Shown: positions 9,423 through 18,110, counted from the first letter of the stretch. The stretch: 64,000 bases of DNA from Asticcacaulis sp. EMRT-3 (GCF_030027245.1 NZ_JASERT010000001.1:827001-891000); one strand, 5' to 3'. Translations and numbers: made by a program. The notes: generated by a model from the sequence alone, not told the origin.

Positions 9423-9932
9423 ATGCACACATCACGGCTTGCCGCCCGGCTCATCGAGCGTTTGCGCGAGCAGCAAAAAACCATCGCCACGGTCGAAAGC
9501 TGCACGGGCGGGCTGATCGCCGCCGCCATTACCAGCATCGCCGGGTCTTCCGATGTGTTCCAGTCGGGCTTCGTCACCTATGCCAATGCCGCCAAGAGCG
9601 CGATGGTCGGGGTGCCGGAATATCTGCTGGCCAGTTATGGCGCGGTCAGTATCGAAGTGGCCGCCAGCATGGCCGAAGGCGGCCTGAAAACCGCCGGAGC
9701 GCAGATCGCGCTCAGCGTCACCGGCATTGCCGGGCCGGGCGGCGGCACGCCGGAAAAGCCGGTGGGCCTCGTCTGTTTCGGCCTCAGCTATATTGATCCA
9801 GAACAGGAAATCGTCACCTACGCCCAAAAAATGACGTTTGGCGATATGGGCCGTGACAGGGTGCGTGAAAAGAGCGTCGAACACGCCCTGCAATGGGCGC
9901 TCGACGTTCTGGAACCGGGCACCAATGCCTAG
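9423..9932 (+). CDS. pncC: CinA C-terminal-type nicotinamide-nucleotide amidase
   Basis: A 169-residue stand-alone CinA C-terminal domain. This family deamidates NMN to nicotinate mononucleotide in pyridine nucleotide recycling. Diagnostic segments are TVESCTGGLIAAAIT near residue 25, which holds the catalytic serine, YANAAKSAMVGV, and the glycine loop TGIAGPGGGTPEKPVG. The N-terminal molybdopterin-binding-like CinA domain is absent, as usual for the short form in alphaproteobacteria. It follows the sodB terminator and is convergent with the Coq10-like gene. Confidence 0.9.
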   Translation: MHTSRLAARLIERLREQQKTIATVESCTGGLIAAAITSIAGSSDVFQSGFVTYANAAKSAMVGVPEYLLASYGAVSIEVAASMAEGGLKTAGAQIALSVTGIAGPGGGTPEKPVGLVCFGLSYIDPEQEIVTYAQKMTFGDMGRDRVREKSVEHALQWALDVLEPGTNA

Positions 9933-9992
9933 AGCAACGAGCATTTAATTTGACTTACAAAATGAATGCGAGATGCGGAAAAACGTAAAATG

Positions 9993-10044
9993 TAGAGCGG
10001 GTTGCATTCCTTTGACCGATTCAATCAGAATGCAGACCGCTCTA
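9993..10044. repeat. Imperfect inverted repeat (TAGAGCGG type)
   Basis: Two 17-base arms, TAGAGCGGGTTGCATTC and the complement of TAGAGCGGTCTGCATTC, are separated by 18 bases and differ at two positions. The right arm includes the stop codon of the convergent Coq10-like gene. There is no T-run, so it looks more like a dispersed extragenic palindrome than a classical terminator. A second TAGAGCG element is at 18036-18086. Confidence 0.7.
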
Positions 10045-10494
10045 AACCGGTGTCAGCGTAGCGGCGGCGCGATCCTCGAAGCATTTCATCAGGCGCGAGA
10101 CGGCCAGGTTGAAATTGGCCTTGAACAGGGCGTTGAGGAGCGGATTGCGAATATCCAGCTCCATATCGAAGCCGATCTGCGTGCCCGTCTCGTCGGGCGT
10201 AAACGTCCAGTGGCCTTTCAGCGTGCGAAACGGCCCCTTGATCAGGCCAATATCGACGCTGCGCGCATCGGGATTACGGACAATGCGCGTCGAAAAGGTT
10301 TCGGTCAGCATCTTGAAACCGACACTGACATCGGCATCGAAACGGCTGTGGCCCGGTTGCGGTGCCTCGCGGTTATAGGCACGCAGGCGCTTGATCCACG
10401 GAATGAAGTCGGGGTAGTGCTCGACATCGCCGACCAGCGCCCACAGCGCATCAGCGTCATAAGGTAAATGGCGCTCAAGCCGGAAGGTCGCCAA
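10042..10494 (-). CDS. Coq10/RatA-type START-domain protein
   Basis: A 150-residue polyketide-cyclase/START-like protein. The N-terminal half carries the family signature around LWALVGDVEHYPDFIPW, followed by FKMLTETFSTRI and a C-terminal helix LNALFKANFNLAVSRLMKCFE. Coq10 homologues bind ubiquinone and support its delivery to the respiratory chain; the same family in gammaproteobacteria is known as RatA. Here the partner is probably ubiquinone. It begins 3 bases after the lipA stop, so the two form an operon. Confidence 0.88.
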   Translation of the reverse strand: MATFRLERHLPYDADALWALVGDVEHYPDFIPWIKRLRAYNREAPQPGHSRFDADVSVGFKMLTETFSTRIVRNPDARSVDIGLIKGPFRTLKGHWTFTPDETGTQIGFDMELDIRNPLLNALFKANFNLAVSRLMKCFEDRAAATLTPV

Positions 10495-10497
10495 GCG

Positions 10498-11469
10498 TCA
10501 GACCCCGCGCGCTTTGGCAGCGGCGCGGGCGGCACGCAGACGCTCGAAATCCTCACCGGCATGGTGCGATGAGCGCGTCAGCGGCGACGACGACACCATC
10601 AGGAAACCCTTGGCGCGCGCAATCGATTCGTAAGCCTTGAACTCTTCCGGCGTCACGAAACGATCGATGGCGGCGTGCTTGCGCGTTGGCTGCAAGTACT
10701 GGCCGATGGTGATGAAATCGATACCGGCCGAACGCATATCGTCCATGACCTGCATCACCTCTTCGCGTGTTTCGCCAAGGCCGACCATAATGCCGGACTT
10801 GGTGAATTGTTGCGGATCGCGTTCCTTCACGCGCTCCAGCAAACGTAAGCTATGGAAATAGCGCGCACCAGGACGGATTTTCAGATAGTTGCGCGGCACG
10901 GTTTCCAGATTGTGGTTGAACACATCGGGCTTGGCGTCGATGACAATCTCAGCCGCGCCTTCCTTGCGCAGAAAATCGGGCGTCAGGATTTCGATGGTCG
11001 TCTGCGGCGATTGGGCGCGGATCTGGCGGATGACTTCGGCGAAATGTTCAGCGCCGCCGTCTTTCAGGTCGTCGCGGTCCACCGAGGTGATGACGACGTG
11101 CGCCAGCTTCATCAGAGCCACGGTTTCGCCGACGCGCCTCGGCTCATCGGCGTCAAGCGCTTCCGGCAGGCCGGTCTTGACATTGCAGAAGGCGCAGGCG
11201 CGCGTGCAGGTGTCGCCCATGATCATGATGGTGGCGTGGTTCTTCGACCAGCATTCGCCGATATTCGGGCAGGCCGCCTCTTCGCACACCGTCACCAGCT
11301 TGGCGTCACGCACGATCTTCTGCGTTTCGGCATAGCCCGACGAACCGGGTGCCTTGACGCGCAGCCAGTCGGGTTTTTTGAGGATCGGCGAATCGGGGCG
11401 ATTCTGCTTTTCGGGGTGACGCAGTTCGCGGGCGCCTGACTCGGCGAGACGATTGATAACGGTGGGCAT
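10498..11469 (-). CDS. lipA: Lipoyl synthase
   Basis: Radical-SAM enzyme that inserts two sulfurs into octanoyl groups on lipoyl domains; 323 residues. The auxiliary cluster cysteines C62, C67 and C73 ([12 protein letters not shown]) and the radical-SAM cluster C88, C92 and C95 (CTRACAFC) are all present, together with the C-terminal [11 protein letters not shown] loop whose serine ligates the auxiliary cluster. It serves the PDH E2 and E1-beta lipoyl domains encoded at 21.2-23.9 kb. It is followed closely by the Coq10-like gene. Confidence 0.98.
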   Translation of the reverse strand: MPTVINRLAESGARELRHPEKQNRPDSPILKKPDWLRVKAPGSSGYAETQKIVRDAKLVTVCEEAACPNIGECWSKNHATIMIMGDTCTRACAFCNVKTGLPEALDADEPRRVGETVALMKLAHVVITSVDRDDLKDGGAEHFAEVIRQIRAQSPQTTIEILTPDFLRKEGAAEIVIDAKPDVFNHNLETVPRNYLKIRPGARYFHSLRLLERVKERDPQQFTKSGIMVGLGETREEVMQVMDDMRSAGIDFITIGQYLQPTRKHAAIDRFVTPEEFKAYESIARAKGFLMVSSSPLTRSSHHAGEDFERLRAARAAAKARGV

Positions 11470-11605
11470 GATACAGACTTGTCGACCGGCACAAGGTTGC
11501 CAAGGCCTAATTGGTCTTTTTGCGCGGTAATATCAAGTCACATTACGCTACTGTTTCTGTGCGAATGTCATGGCCGCGTTATGGAATCTCGCCTAAACTC
11601 GCCGG

Positions 11606-12568
11606 ATGCGCAATCCTTACCTCTTGCCATCCATTCTCATTCTGACCCTGACCTTAAGTCTTGGCATGGCGGGCTGTTCGCGCCAGAAAGGCGGGCATGA
11701 CCGCCAGCCGGGACAGGCGTTTCTGGCCAGCCGCATACCCTCCGGTCTGGCCCCGCAATATTACCCGCCCGAAGGCTTTGTCTGGGATGGCTACCGCGCC
11801 GATGGCCTGCCCGAAGCGCGTTATGGCGTGGCCTCGCCCCCGGTCAATCCTCATGCTCAGGTGCTGATCCTGGCCGATGCCGATTATCCGGCGGAGGTCT
11901 ATTTCGAACTGGCGCGGCAATTGCTGGCCGCGGGCTATGGCGTATGGATTTTGGAGCCGCCGGGTCAGGGTGGCGCGGGCCACTATCTGTTGCAGGGCAA
12001 GGCCATCTATGCGCCCAACGACCACGATGCCGAGGCTGTGGCGGCGGGCCTGATCCGCGACCTGATCCATCCCTCGCCCGACAAGCCGTTGTTTGTCGTC
12101 GGCAGCGGCTATAGCGCCATCACCGCCCTGTCGCTGTCCACCCTGCTGAAGGACAGGGCCTATGCCGGTTTTGTGGCCTTCAATCCCTATCTCGGCGGCG
12201 GGATCGCGCCCGGTACGCTGTGGCACCGTGACCAGCCCTTGCCCGGCTATTGGGGCGGGATCGCCCAAAGCTGGCAGATGGAGAATCCCGATCTTCGCTT
12301 GCGTATCAAAAGTGATCCGTGGCGCAAGCAGATGGCCGGGGCCTATGCCGGTGTCACCAGCCTGCATCTGCCGGTGGTCGCCTTGCGCCAGCACGGCGCG
12401 CCGGTGCGCCTGTTCGAGCCGAAAACAGCCGTTACATCGGCCCTGAATGCCGCCTCGGCCCTGTGCGCCCATGTGCCGCGCTGCAAGCTGGCCACCAGCG
12501 CCGGGGAACAGGCCTTCGGCGGCGAACTGACGGCTTTTCTCGATACTCAGACGTCACCCGCGCCTTAG
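11606..12568 (+). CDS. Putative lipoprotein with alpha/beta-hydrolase fold
   Basis: A 320-residue exported protein. The N-terminus has a hydrophobic core ending in GMAGC (C24), a lipobox, so a lipid-anchored envelope protein is likely. The body resembles an alpha/beta hydrolase: strand-loop segments VLILADADYPAEVYFELARQ and WILEPPGQGGAG, then FVVGSGYSAITALSLS, which sits where a GxSxG nucleophile elbow would be but reads G-Y-S-A. I cannot place a convincing catalytic His, so activity is doubtful. No specific substrate is inferred. It has its own promoter region, being divergent from lipA. Confidence 0.75.
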   Translation: MRNPYLLPSILILTLTLSLGMAGCSRQKGGHDRQPGQAFLASRIPSGLAPQYYPPEGFVWDGYRADGLPEARYGVASPPVNPHAQVLILADADYPAEVYFELARQLLAAGYGVWILEPPGQGGAGHYLLQGKAIYAPNDHDAEAVAAGLIRDLIHPSPDKPLFVVGSGYSAITALSLSTLLKDRAYAGFVAFNPYLGGGIAPGTLWHRDQPLPGYWGGIAQSWQMENPDLRLRIKSDPWRKQMAGAYAGVTSLHLPVVALRQHGAPVRLFEPKTAVTSALNAASALCAHVPRCKLATSAGEQAFGGELTAFLDTQTSPAP

Positions 12569-12623
12569 GACAGACGAGCATAGCCCTGAACCGCCCTTAA
12601 AAGCGGCTTTCCTCAAGAAATTC

Positions 12624-12728
12624 ACCACGGATAGACACGGACGGTCGCAAGCGGCCACACGGATAAGAGCAGATTTCTGACCTTATCCGTGTGACGGCCA
12701 CAGGTCGTCATCCGTGTCTATCCGTGGT
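12624..12728. repeat. Composite hairpin repeat, CCACGGA family (copy 1)
   Basis: Outer arms of 18 bases are perfectly complementary (ACCACGGATAGACACGGA at 12624-12641 and its complement at 12711-12728). Inner arms CACACGGATAAG (12656-12667) and CTTATCCGTGTG (12682-12693) are also perfect. The middle segments are only partly complementary. ACACGGA recurs within the arms at about 10-base steps. It lies between the lipoprotein gene and the trehalase remnant. A related element is at 41331-41470. Confidence 0.85.
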
Positions 12729-12752
12729 CCAACTTTCTGAAGACCTTCCATT

Positions 12753-13100
12753 CTAATCGGCCGAATCGAGATCGGGATAATTGGCCAGCAGGGCGCGGGT
12801 TACGCCAGCGCGCAGGGCGTCCGACGTTTGCGGCTTTTGCGCGCGGTAATCGGCCATGATCGCCGCCGCCGGGCGTCTGGCCACGGCATCGACAAAGTTT
12901 TTGCCGTCCGGAAAGACGTGCTGCATCTGCACGCTGAGAAACAGATCGCCATAGAGATCGGCGGGCGTCGGCGATGGCGCTTCGGCAAGGGCGGGCAGCG
13001 CGAACGCCAGAGACAGAGCCAGAGACAGGGCGAGTATGAGCGGTTTGAGTTTGATGCGCCAATCATAACCGGCCCTGGCGCGCGGCGCACCCGGTCTCAC
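12753..13100 (-). pseudogene. Truncated periplasmic trehalase remnant
   Basis: The 115-codon frame starts at GTG 13100 with no good ribosome site. It encodes a signal-peptide-like segment (KLKPLILALSLALSLAFALPALAEA spans about residues 18-42) and then ADLYGDLFLSVQMQHVFPDG and KNFVDAVARRPAAAIMADYR, which match the mature N-terminus of TreA-type trehalases. Those enzymes are roughly 500 residues long; here the frame stops at residue 115 and everything carrying the catalytic core is absent. The stop lies 25 bases from a large hairpin repeat. A short functional exported protein derived from trehalase cannot be excluded. Confidence 0.55.
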
Positions 13101-13183
13101 GGGATCGTCATCTTCGCCTTTGACGCGCCCGGCGCTTCGTCTATGATCGTGGAAAATCCATGATCGCAGAGAGCAGGAAGCGC

Positions 13184-14743
13184 ATGAAGCGCGAATTACG
13201 GGCTGAAGATTATAATGTATCGTTATTCGAAGCCCTGAGCGCGGCGCAGAAGCGCTTCGGATCGGGCAAGATCATTATCGAGGATCAGGATCGCAAGCCG
13301 CTGTCCTATGGCCTGTTCCTGACCGGCGTTTTTGCTTTGTCCCGTCTGCTGAAGCGTCATCTCGGCGATGAACCGCGCATCGGCATGATGTTACCGACCT
13401 CGGCCGGAGCGGCTGTGTCGTTTTATGCCCTGCACGCGCTTGGCCGCACGCCGGTGATGATCAATTTCACCGCCGGACAGGCCAATATCCGCGCCGCCGC
13501 CCAGACCGCCCAGCTCAAGACCGTGCTGACCTCGCGCCGCTTCGTCGAGCAGGGCAAGCTGGAGGATCTGATCGAAGCGATGCGCGGCTATGTCCGCATC
13601 ATCTATCTCGACGACATCCGCAAGGAGGTGGGGCTGGCCGACAAGCTTTTCGGCGTCATCGCCTCGAAAGCGCCCGCCCTGTTCGCCAAAAAGATGAGGC
13701 CGCACGATACCGGCGTCATCCTGTTTACCTCCGGCAGTTTCGGCAGCCCGCGCGGCGTGGTGCTGACACAGTCCAATCTGGTCGCCAATACGCGCCAGAT
13801 CGAGGCCCATATCGCGCTTAAGCCGGAATGGGTCATTTTCAATCCCCTGCCCATCTTCCATTCGCTCGGCCTGACCGGCGGCATCGTCCTGCCGCTGCTG
13901 GCGGGCTTGCGCAGTTTTCAGTATCCGTCGCCGCTGCACGTCAAGCAGATCCCCGACCTACTGCGCGAATCAAAAGCATCGCTGTTGTTTTCGACCGACA
14001 CCTTCCTCAATCAATATGCGCGCTCCGGCCAGCCGGAAGATTTCCAGTCGCTGGAATTCATCGTCTGCGGCGCGGAGAAAGTGCGCGACGAAACGCATAA
14101 TCTTTTCGCCACGCAATTCGACGGCATACCCATTCTCGAAGGCTATGGCGTCACCGAATGCTCGCCCGTGGTGGCGGTCAACTATCCCGACAACAACCAT
14201 TTCGGCACGGTAGGCCGCCTGCTGCCCGGCATCGAAGCGCGGCTGGAGCCAGTGGACGGTATTCCGGTCGGTGGACGGCTGTGGGTGAAGGGGCCGAATG
14301 TCATGGCGGGCTATATCAATATCGACAGCCCCTATGTGCTCGAAAAACCGAAGGACGGCTGGCACGATACCGGCGACATCGTGCATATCGACGGAGAAGG
14401 CTTTGTGCGTATTCTGGGCCGCGCCAAGCGCTTCGCCAAGATCGCCGGTGAGATGATCTCGCTCACCGCCGTCGAGCGCATCGCCGAAGAGGTCTGGCCC
14501 GAAAATCGTCACGCTGTCATCGCCGTTTCGGACGCGAAAAAAGGCGAACGGCTCGTGCTGGTCACCGACAACAGGGACGCCGATTCCACACGTCTGGCGA
14601 ACTGGGCCAAGGCCAATGGCACCCCTGCCCTGGCCATTCCGAAGACGATCGTCAAGGTCGATACTGTGCCGGTTCTGGGCTCCGGCAAAACCGACTATGT
14701 CACCCTGCAAAAGCTGGCGGAACTGAAAACGCCTGCCGCCTGA
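13184..14743 (+). CDS. AMP-dependent acyl-CoA/acyl-ACP synthetase, Aas-like adenylation half
   Basis: ANL-superfamily adenylating enzyme, 519 residues from ATG 13184, which has AGGA 5 bases upstream; an in-frame ATG at 13160 is an alternative. Motifs are the phosphate loop FTSGSFGSPRG (about 181-191; less canonical than TSGTTGxPKG), GYGVTECSPVV, WHDTGD, the hinge GRAKRFAKIAGE and the C-terminal lysine in GSGKTDY. The sequence most resembles the C-terminal half of Aas, which activates free fatty acids to re-acylate lyso-phospholipids, but no PlsC acyltransferase domain is present. It is monocistronic and ends with an intrinsic terminator. The substrate is unproven. Confidence 0.85.
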   Translation: MKRELRAEDYNVSLFEALSAAQKRFGSGKIIIEDQDRKPLSYGLFLTGVFALSRLLKRHLGDEPRIGMMLPTSAGAAVSFYALHALGRTPVMINFTAGQANIRAAAQTAQLKTVLTSRRFVEQGKLEDLIEAMRGYVRIIYLDDIRKEVGLADKLFGVIASKAPALFAKKMRPHDTGVILFTSGSFGSPRGVVLTQSNLVANTRQIEAHIALKPEWVIFNPLPIFHSLGLTGGIVLPLLAGLRSFQYPSPLHVKQIPDLLRESKASLLFSTDTFLNQYARSGQPEDFQSLEFIVCGAEKVRDETHNLFATQFDGIPILEGYGVTECSPVVAVNYPDNNHFGTVGRLLPGIEARLEPVDGIPVGGRLWVKGPNVMAGYINIDSPYVLEKPKDGWHDTGDIVHIDGEGFVRILGRAKRFAKIAGEMISLTAVERIAEEVWPENRHAVIAVSDAKKGERLVLVTDNRDADSTRLANWAKANGTPALAIPKTIVKVDTVPVLGSGKTDYVTLQKLAELKTPAA

Positions 14744-14760
14744 TAGCCGGTAAAGAACTC

Positions 14761-14790
14761 GCCGTCAGTCAGAATTTGACGGCTTTTTTA
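14761..14790 (+). terminator. Rho-independent terminator
   Basis: Stem GCCGTCA/TGACGGC around a 9-base loop, followed by TTTTTTA, 17 bases after the acyl-activating enzyme stop. Confidence 0.85.
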
Positions 14791-14797
14791 TATTTAA

Positions 14798-14815
14798 CAA
14801 TATCATTAAATATTG
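14798..14815. promoter_or_regulatory. AT-rich inverted repeat upstream of the ArsR-type gene
   Basis: CAATAT-CATTAA-ATATTG lies in an AT-rich stretch (14784-14900) that contrasts with the GC-rich surroundings and precedes the ArsR-type regulator. ArsR-family proteins bind AT-rich imperfect palindromes, so this is a candidate autoregulatory operator, on pattern alone. Confidence 0.3.
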
Positions 14816-14937
14816 CCCTTATCGTTAAACTTTCGAGACATCGGGAATTTTATGATATAAAATACTCATCTTATTCAACATGATAATAATTCCGTTTTTA
14901 TAGAAATAACTATCGCCTTCACGGAGACACGGCGGCC

Positions 14938-15252
14938 ATGACGGTTACACTCGATCAGACACTGGCGGCTCTGGCCGATCCAAACCGGCGGCAGGTGATC
15001 GAAATCCTGTGCGCCCAGCCCCTGCCAGCGGGTGAACTGGCGCGACGCATCGGCCTGTCGCCCGCCGCCCTCAGCCGTCATCTGCGGGTACTGAAAACGC
15101 TTGGCATGATCAGCGAAGTGCCGCTCCATACCGATGCGCGCGTACGGGTTTACGGCCTGCGACCGCAGCCCATGGCCGACCTGAAAGTCTGGCTCGGTCA
15201 TACCGAAACCCTGTGGACGCGACAGGTTGAACGATTCAAAAGCGATGCCTGA
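14938..15252 (+). CDS. ArsR-family winged-helix regulator
   Basis: A 104-residue ArsR/SmtB-type repressor. The recognition helix-turn-helix is GELARRIGLSPAALSRHLRVLK (about residues 32-53), followed by a wing. The ELCVCDL metal site of metal-sensing members is absent: only C25 is present, in LCAQPLP. It may therefore be a metal-independent member of the kind that controls lipid or methyltransferase genes. Placement just before a DUF2946 protein and a TonB receptor suggests local control of uptake. The gap to the next gene is 75 bases. Confidence 0.85.
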   Translation: MTVTLDQTLAALADPNRRQVIEILCAQPLPAGELARRIGLSPAALSRHLRVLKTLGMISEVPLHTDARVRVYGLRPQPMADLKVWLGHTETLWTRQVERFKSDA

Positions 15253-15327
15253 CCTTGCCCTCTGACCTGGCCCCTGCGTCCGGTCGCCGCACTTGACAGA
15301 TGGTCGCAGGCCCGTTACCCGGCCATC

Positions 15328-15750
15328 ATGACCCGCCGCACGACCGCGGCTGCATTTATGCCCGCTCAGGAAGTTCGCTTCTGGGCGCTGGTCGTCGTGG
15401 CCCTGGCCCTGTTCACGCAGGTGCTGTTTCCGCCGCAGGTCATGGCGGTTGAATCGGAGAGCGGCCAGCGCCTCGTCCTGTGTTCGTCAGGCATTGACAG
15501 CCAGCCGATTGTTGAGCCAGGTCTGGCGAAAATTCTCAATATCGATACGCACAAAAAGGGCCTGCAAGGCCTGAAATGCGCCGATTGCGTGCTGGCGTCT
15601 CTGACGGCGATCCAGACGCCGGTTCAGACCTATGTGCCTGCCGTTTACCGCGTCGAACACATTGCCTTCTGCCCGCTGCAACGCACCTCGCCCGTCAAGG
15701 CCCGTGCCCCGCCGCGTCCCTATTCCTGCGGGCCACCGTCACAGATTTAA
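15328..15750 (+). CDS. DUF2946-like small membrane-anchored protein
   Basis: A 140-residue protein with one N-terminal hydrophobic segment (about 17-38) and an extracytoplasmic part with four cysteines before the tail, including CADC (84-87). The C-terminal proline/arginine tail RAPPRPYSCGPP resembles the ending of DUF2946 proteins, which often sit next to TonB-dependent metal receptors. A role in copper or iron handling is inferred from this pairing. A start at 15358 is possible. The TonB receptor starts 74 bases downstream. Confidence 0.65.
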   Translation: MTRRTTAAAFMPAQEVRFWALVVVALALFTQVLFPPQVMAVESESGQRLVLCSSGIDSQPIVEPGLAKILNIDTHKKGLQGLKCADCVLASLTAIQTPVQTYVPAVYRVEHIAFCPLQRTSPVKARAPPRPYSCGPPSQI

Positions 15751-15824
15751 GCTGAACGTCACGCCGCGCCCGCGTTTTACGCTGGCGCGCCTTCATGCTT
15801 ATTCCTGACCAACGGACTCTCTCC

Positions 15825-18038
15825 ATGACAACCCGCTTTCTTTTGCTGGCGCTCGCCAGTTCCGCCTCCCTGCCCGCCATCATGGCCTCCGTCGCCCAGG
15901 CCGACACGCCCACCAAAATCGTGGTGACCGGCCAGCGCCGCGCGCCCAATGTGCCGACCACGACCGAAGGCGTCACCGCCGAAGCGCTCGGCAAGGCGGT
16001 CAATGTCGTCACCCCCGAAGACACGCTGCGCTACGTGCCCAATGTGCTGATCCGTCAGCGCCATATCGGCGATACGCAAGCCCCCATCACCACGCGCACC
16101 TCCGGCGTCGGCGGTTCGGCGCGCAGCCTGATCTATGTCGATGGCATCCTGATCTCGGCCCTGATCGGCAATAACAACACCTCGGCCTCGCCGAAATGGG
16201 GCCTGATCGCACCGGAAGCCGTCAGCCGCGTCGATGTGCTGTATGGCCCGTTTTCCGCCGCCTATGCCGGTAATTCGATGGGCAGCGTCATCGAATTCAC
16301 CACGCGGATGCCATCAAAGCTGGAAGGCACGCTGGAGGTGCAGGGCGGTTCGCAGGCTTTCAAAAAATATGGCGACGACGACAGTTACGGTACGGGCCGC
16401 ATCGCCGGCAGCATCGGTGACCGCGCCGACCGCTTTGCCTGGCGGCTCAGCTATAATCACCTCGACACCAACGCCCAGCCCCTGACCTATGTGACGGCGG
16501 CTTCCGCGCCGGCAGGCACGACCGGCGCCTATGCCGACGCCAATCGCACCCGCGTGCCGGTGGAGGTGCTGGGCTCCGGCGGGCTGGAGCACCAGATTCA
16601 GGACAATCTGTCGGGCCGCCTGACCTATGACCTGACCCCCACCCTGACCGCGGCCTACACGTTTGGCGTCTTTAAAAATAACGATGATGCCACGGTCAAT
16701 ACCTATTTGCGCGATGCCAATAATGCCCCGGTCTATACCAGCGCCTTTTCCAAAGGCGTCTATCATCTCGATGAAACCCAGATCGCGCAAGCGCTGTCCC
16801 TGACCTCACATACCGGCGGCGTCTTCGATTACAGCCTGACGGCCTCGACCTTCGATTACCAGAAAAGCCATCAGCGCACACCGACCGCCGTCCTGCCCGC
16901 AGGCTTTACCGGCGGCCCCGGCACCGGTGCCTGGCTGGACGGTACGGGCTGGTACACGCTCGACGCCAAGGGCACATGGCGGCCCAATGCCGCCCATATC
17001 GTCACTTTCGGCGCGCATCAGGACGCCTTCAAGCTCAATAATCCGCAATACAGGCTGTCGGACTGGATCGACGGCGCACCCGGCACGGTCAACAGTTCGA
17101 GCGCGGGCCGCACACAGACCCAAGCCCTGTGGGTGCAGGATGCGCTCACGATCACCCCGCGCCTGAAACTCACGAGCGGTATCCGTTTCGAACATTGGCG
17201 CGCCTTTGACGGCGTCAACTATTCGGCCTCCCCGGCGCTCGATGTCCGTCAGCCCGACCTGCAACGCGACGCCGTCTCGCCCAAGCTGGTTCTGGCCTAT
17301 AACCCGACGCCCGACTGGATGCTGAAGGCCTCCATCGGCGCGGCCTCACGCTTCCCGACCGTCACCGAACTGTACCAGACAGTGACGACGGGTGCTGTCC
17401 TGTCGGTGCCCAATCCGAACCTGCGGCCGGAACGCGCCGTCTCTTCGGAACTGTCGGCGGAGCGCCAGTGGGACAGTGGCAGCGCGCGCGTCTCGCTGTT
17501 CAACGAAACGATTGCCAATGCTCTGATTTCGCAGAGCGCGCCGCTCGTGGCCGGATCGTCCACCCTCTATAGCTATGTGCAGAATATCGACCGTACCCGC
17601 GCCACCGGCATTGAACTGGTAGCCGATCAGCAGGATGTGCTGATCAAGGGGCTGCAACTCTCCGGCTGGGTCACCTATGTCGATGCGAAAATCGACAAGG
17701 ACACGGCCTATGCACCCGCGGTGGGCAAAAACCTGCCGCAACTGCCGAAACTGCGCGGGGCGCTGGTGGCCACCTACAGCCCGACACCCAAGCTCGACCT
17801 CACCCTGGCAGCGCGCTACAGCGACCGCAGCTTCGGCACGATCGACAATTCCGACACCTATGCCAATACCTATACCGGTTTCAGCGGCTATTTCGTCATG
17901 GACGCCCATGTCCGTTATAAGATCAACCCGCATCTGTCGGCTGAGATCGGCGTCGATAACCTCAATAACCGGTCGTATTTCCTTTACCACCCCTTCACCC
18001 AGCGCACGATCATCGCCGGGCTGAAATACAGTTACTAG
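15825..18038 (+). CDS. TonB-dependent outer-membrane receptor
   Basis: A 737-residue receptor from ATG 15825; a frame extension to 15795 is ignored because the signal peptide begins MTTRFLLLALASSAS. The signal peptide ends near AQA-D (residue 26). A TonB-box-like KIVVTGQR follows at about 31-38, then the plug domain to about residue 150 (RTSGVGGSARSLIYVDGI, YGPFSAAYAGNSMGSVIEF), and a beta-barrel ending in the terminal aromatic motif AGLKYSY. The ligand cannot be read from sequence. Flanking DUF2946 and PepSY genes suggest a metal or metal-chelate. Confidence 0.93.
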   Translation: MTTRFLLLALASSASLPAIMASVAQADTPTKIVVTGQRRAPNVPTTTEGVTAEALGKAVNVVTPEDTLRYVPNVLIRQRHIGDTQAPITTRTSGVGGSARSLIYVDGILISALIGNNNTSASPKWGLIAPEAVSRVDVLYGPFSAAYAGNSMGSVIEFTTRMPSKLEGTLEVQGGSQAFKKYGDDDSYGTGRIAGSIGDRADRFAWRLSYNHLDTNAQPLTYVTAASAPAGTTGAYADANRTRVPVEVLGSGGLEHQIQDNLSGRLTYDLTPTLTAAYTFGVFKNNDDATVNTYLRDANNAPVYTSAFSKGVYHLDETQIAQALSLTSHTGGVFDYSLTASTFDYQKSHQRTPTAVLPAGFTGGPGTGAWLDGTGWYTLDAKGTWRPNAAHIVTFGAHQDAFKLNNPQYRLSDWIDGAPGTVNSSSAGRTQTQALWVQDALTITPRLKLTSGIRFEHWRAFDGVNYSASPALDVRQPDLQRDAVSPKLVLAYNPTPDWMLKASIGAASRFPTVTELYQTVTTGAVLSVPNPNLRPERAVSSELSAERQWDSGSARVSLFNETIANALISQSAPLVAGSSTLYSYVQNIDRTRATGIELVADQQDVLIKGLQLSGWVTYVDAKIDKDTAYAPAVGKNLPQLPKLRGALVATYSPTPKLDLTLAARYSDRSFGTIDNSDTYANTYTGFSGYFVMDAHVRYKINPHLSAEIGVDNLNNRSYFLYHPFTQRTIIAGLKYSY

Positions 18039-18086
18039 AGCGTTTTCCCAAAAAGTGGATGCCACTTTTTGGATAAGAAAGAGCGA
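18036..18086. repeat. REP-like inverted repeat (TAGAGCG type)
   Basis: The core CCAAAAAGTGG-ATG-CCACTTTTTGG (18048-18072) is a perfect 11-bp stem with a 3-base loop. It is flanked by TAGAGCG and AGAGCG and overlaps the receptor stop codon. Similar palindromes are dispersed in other alphaproteobacterial genomes, from recall. It separates the receptor from the PepSY gene and might stabilise or attenuate the transcript. Confidence 0.75.
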
Positions 18087-18110
18087 TAAAACAAAGAATT
18101 AGGGGATGTC

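Noticed and set aside
12718..13062. Alternative 114-codon minus-strand frame over the trehalase remnant
   Set aside because: It lacks a signal peptide and any family match, and is rich in Arg/Pro as shifted GC-rich frames usually are.
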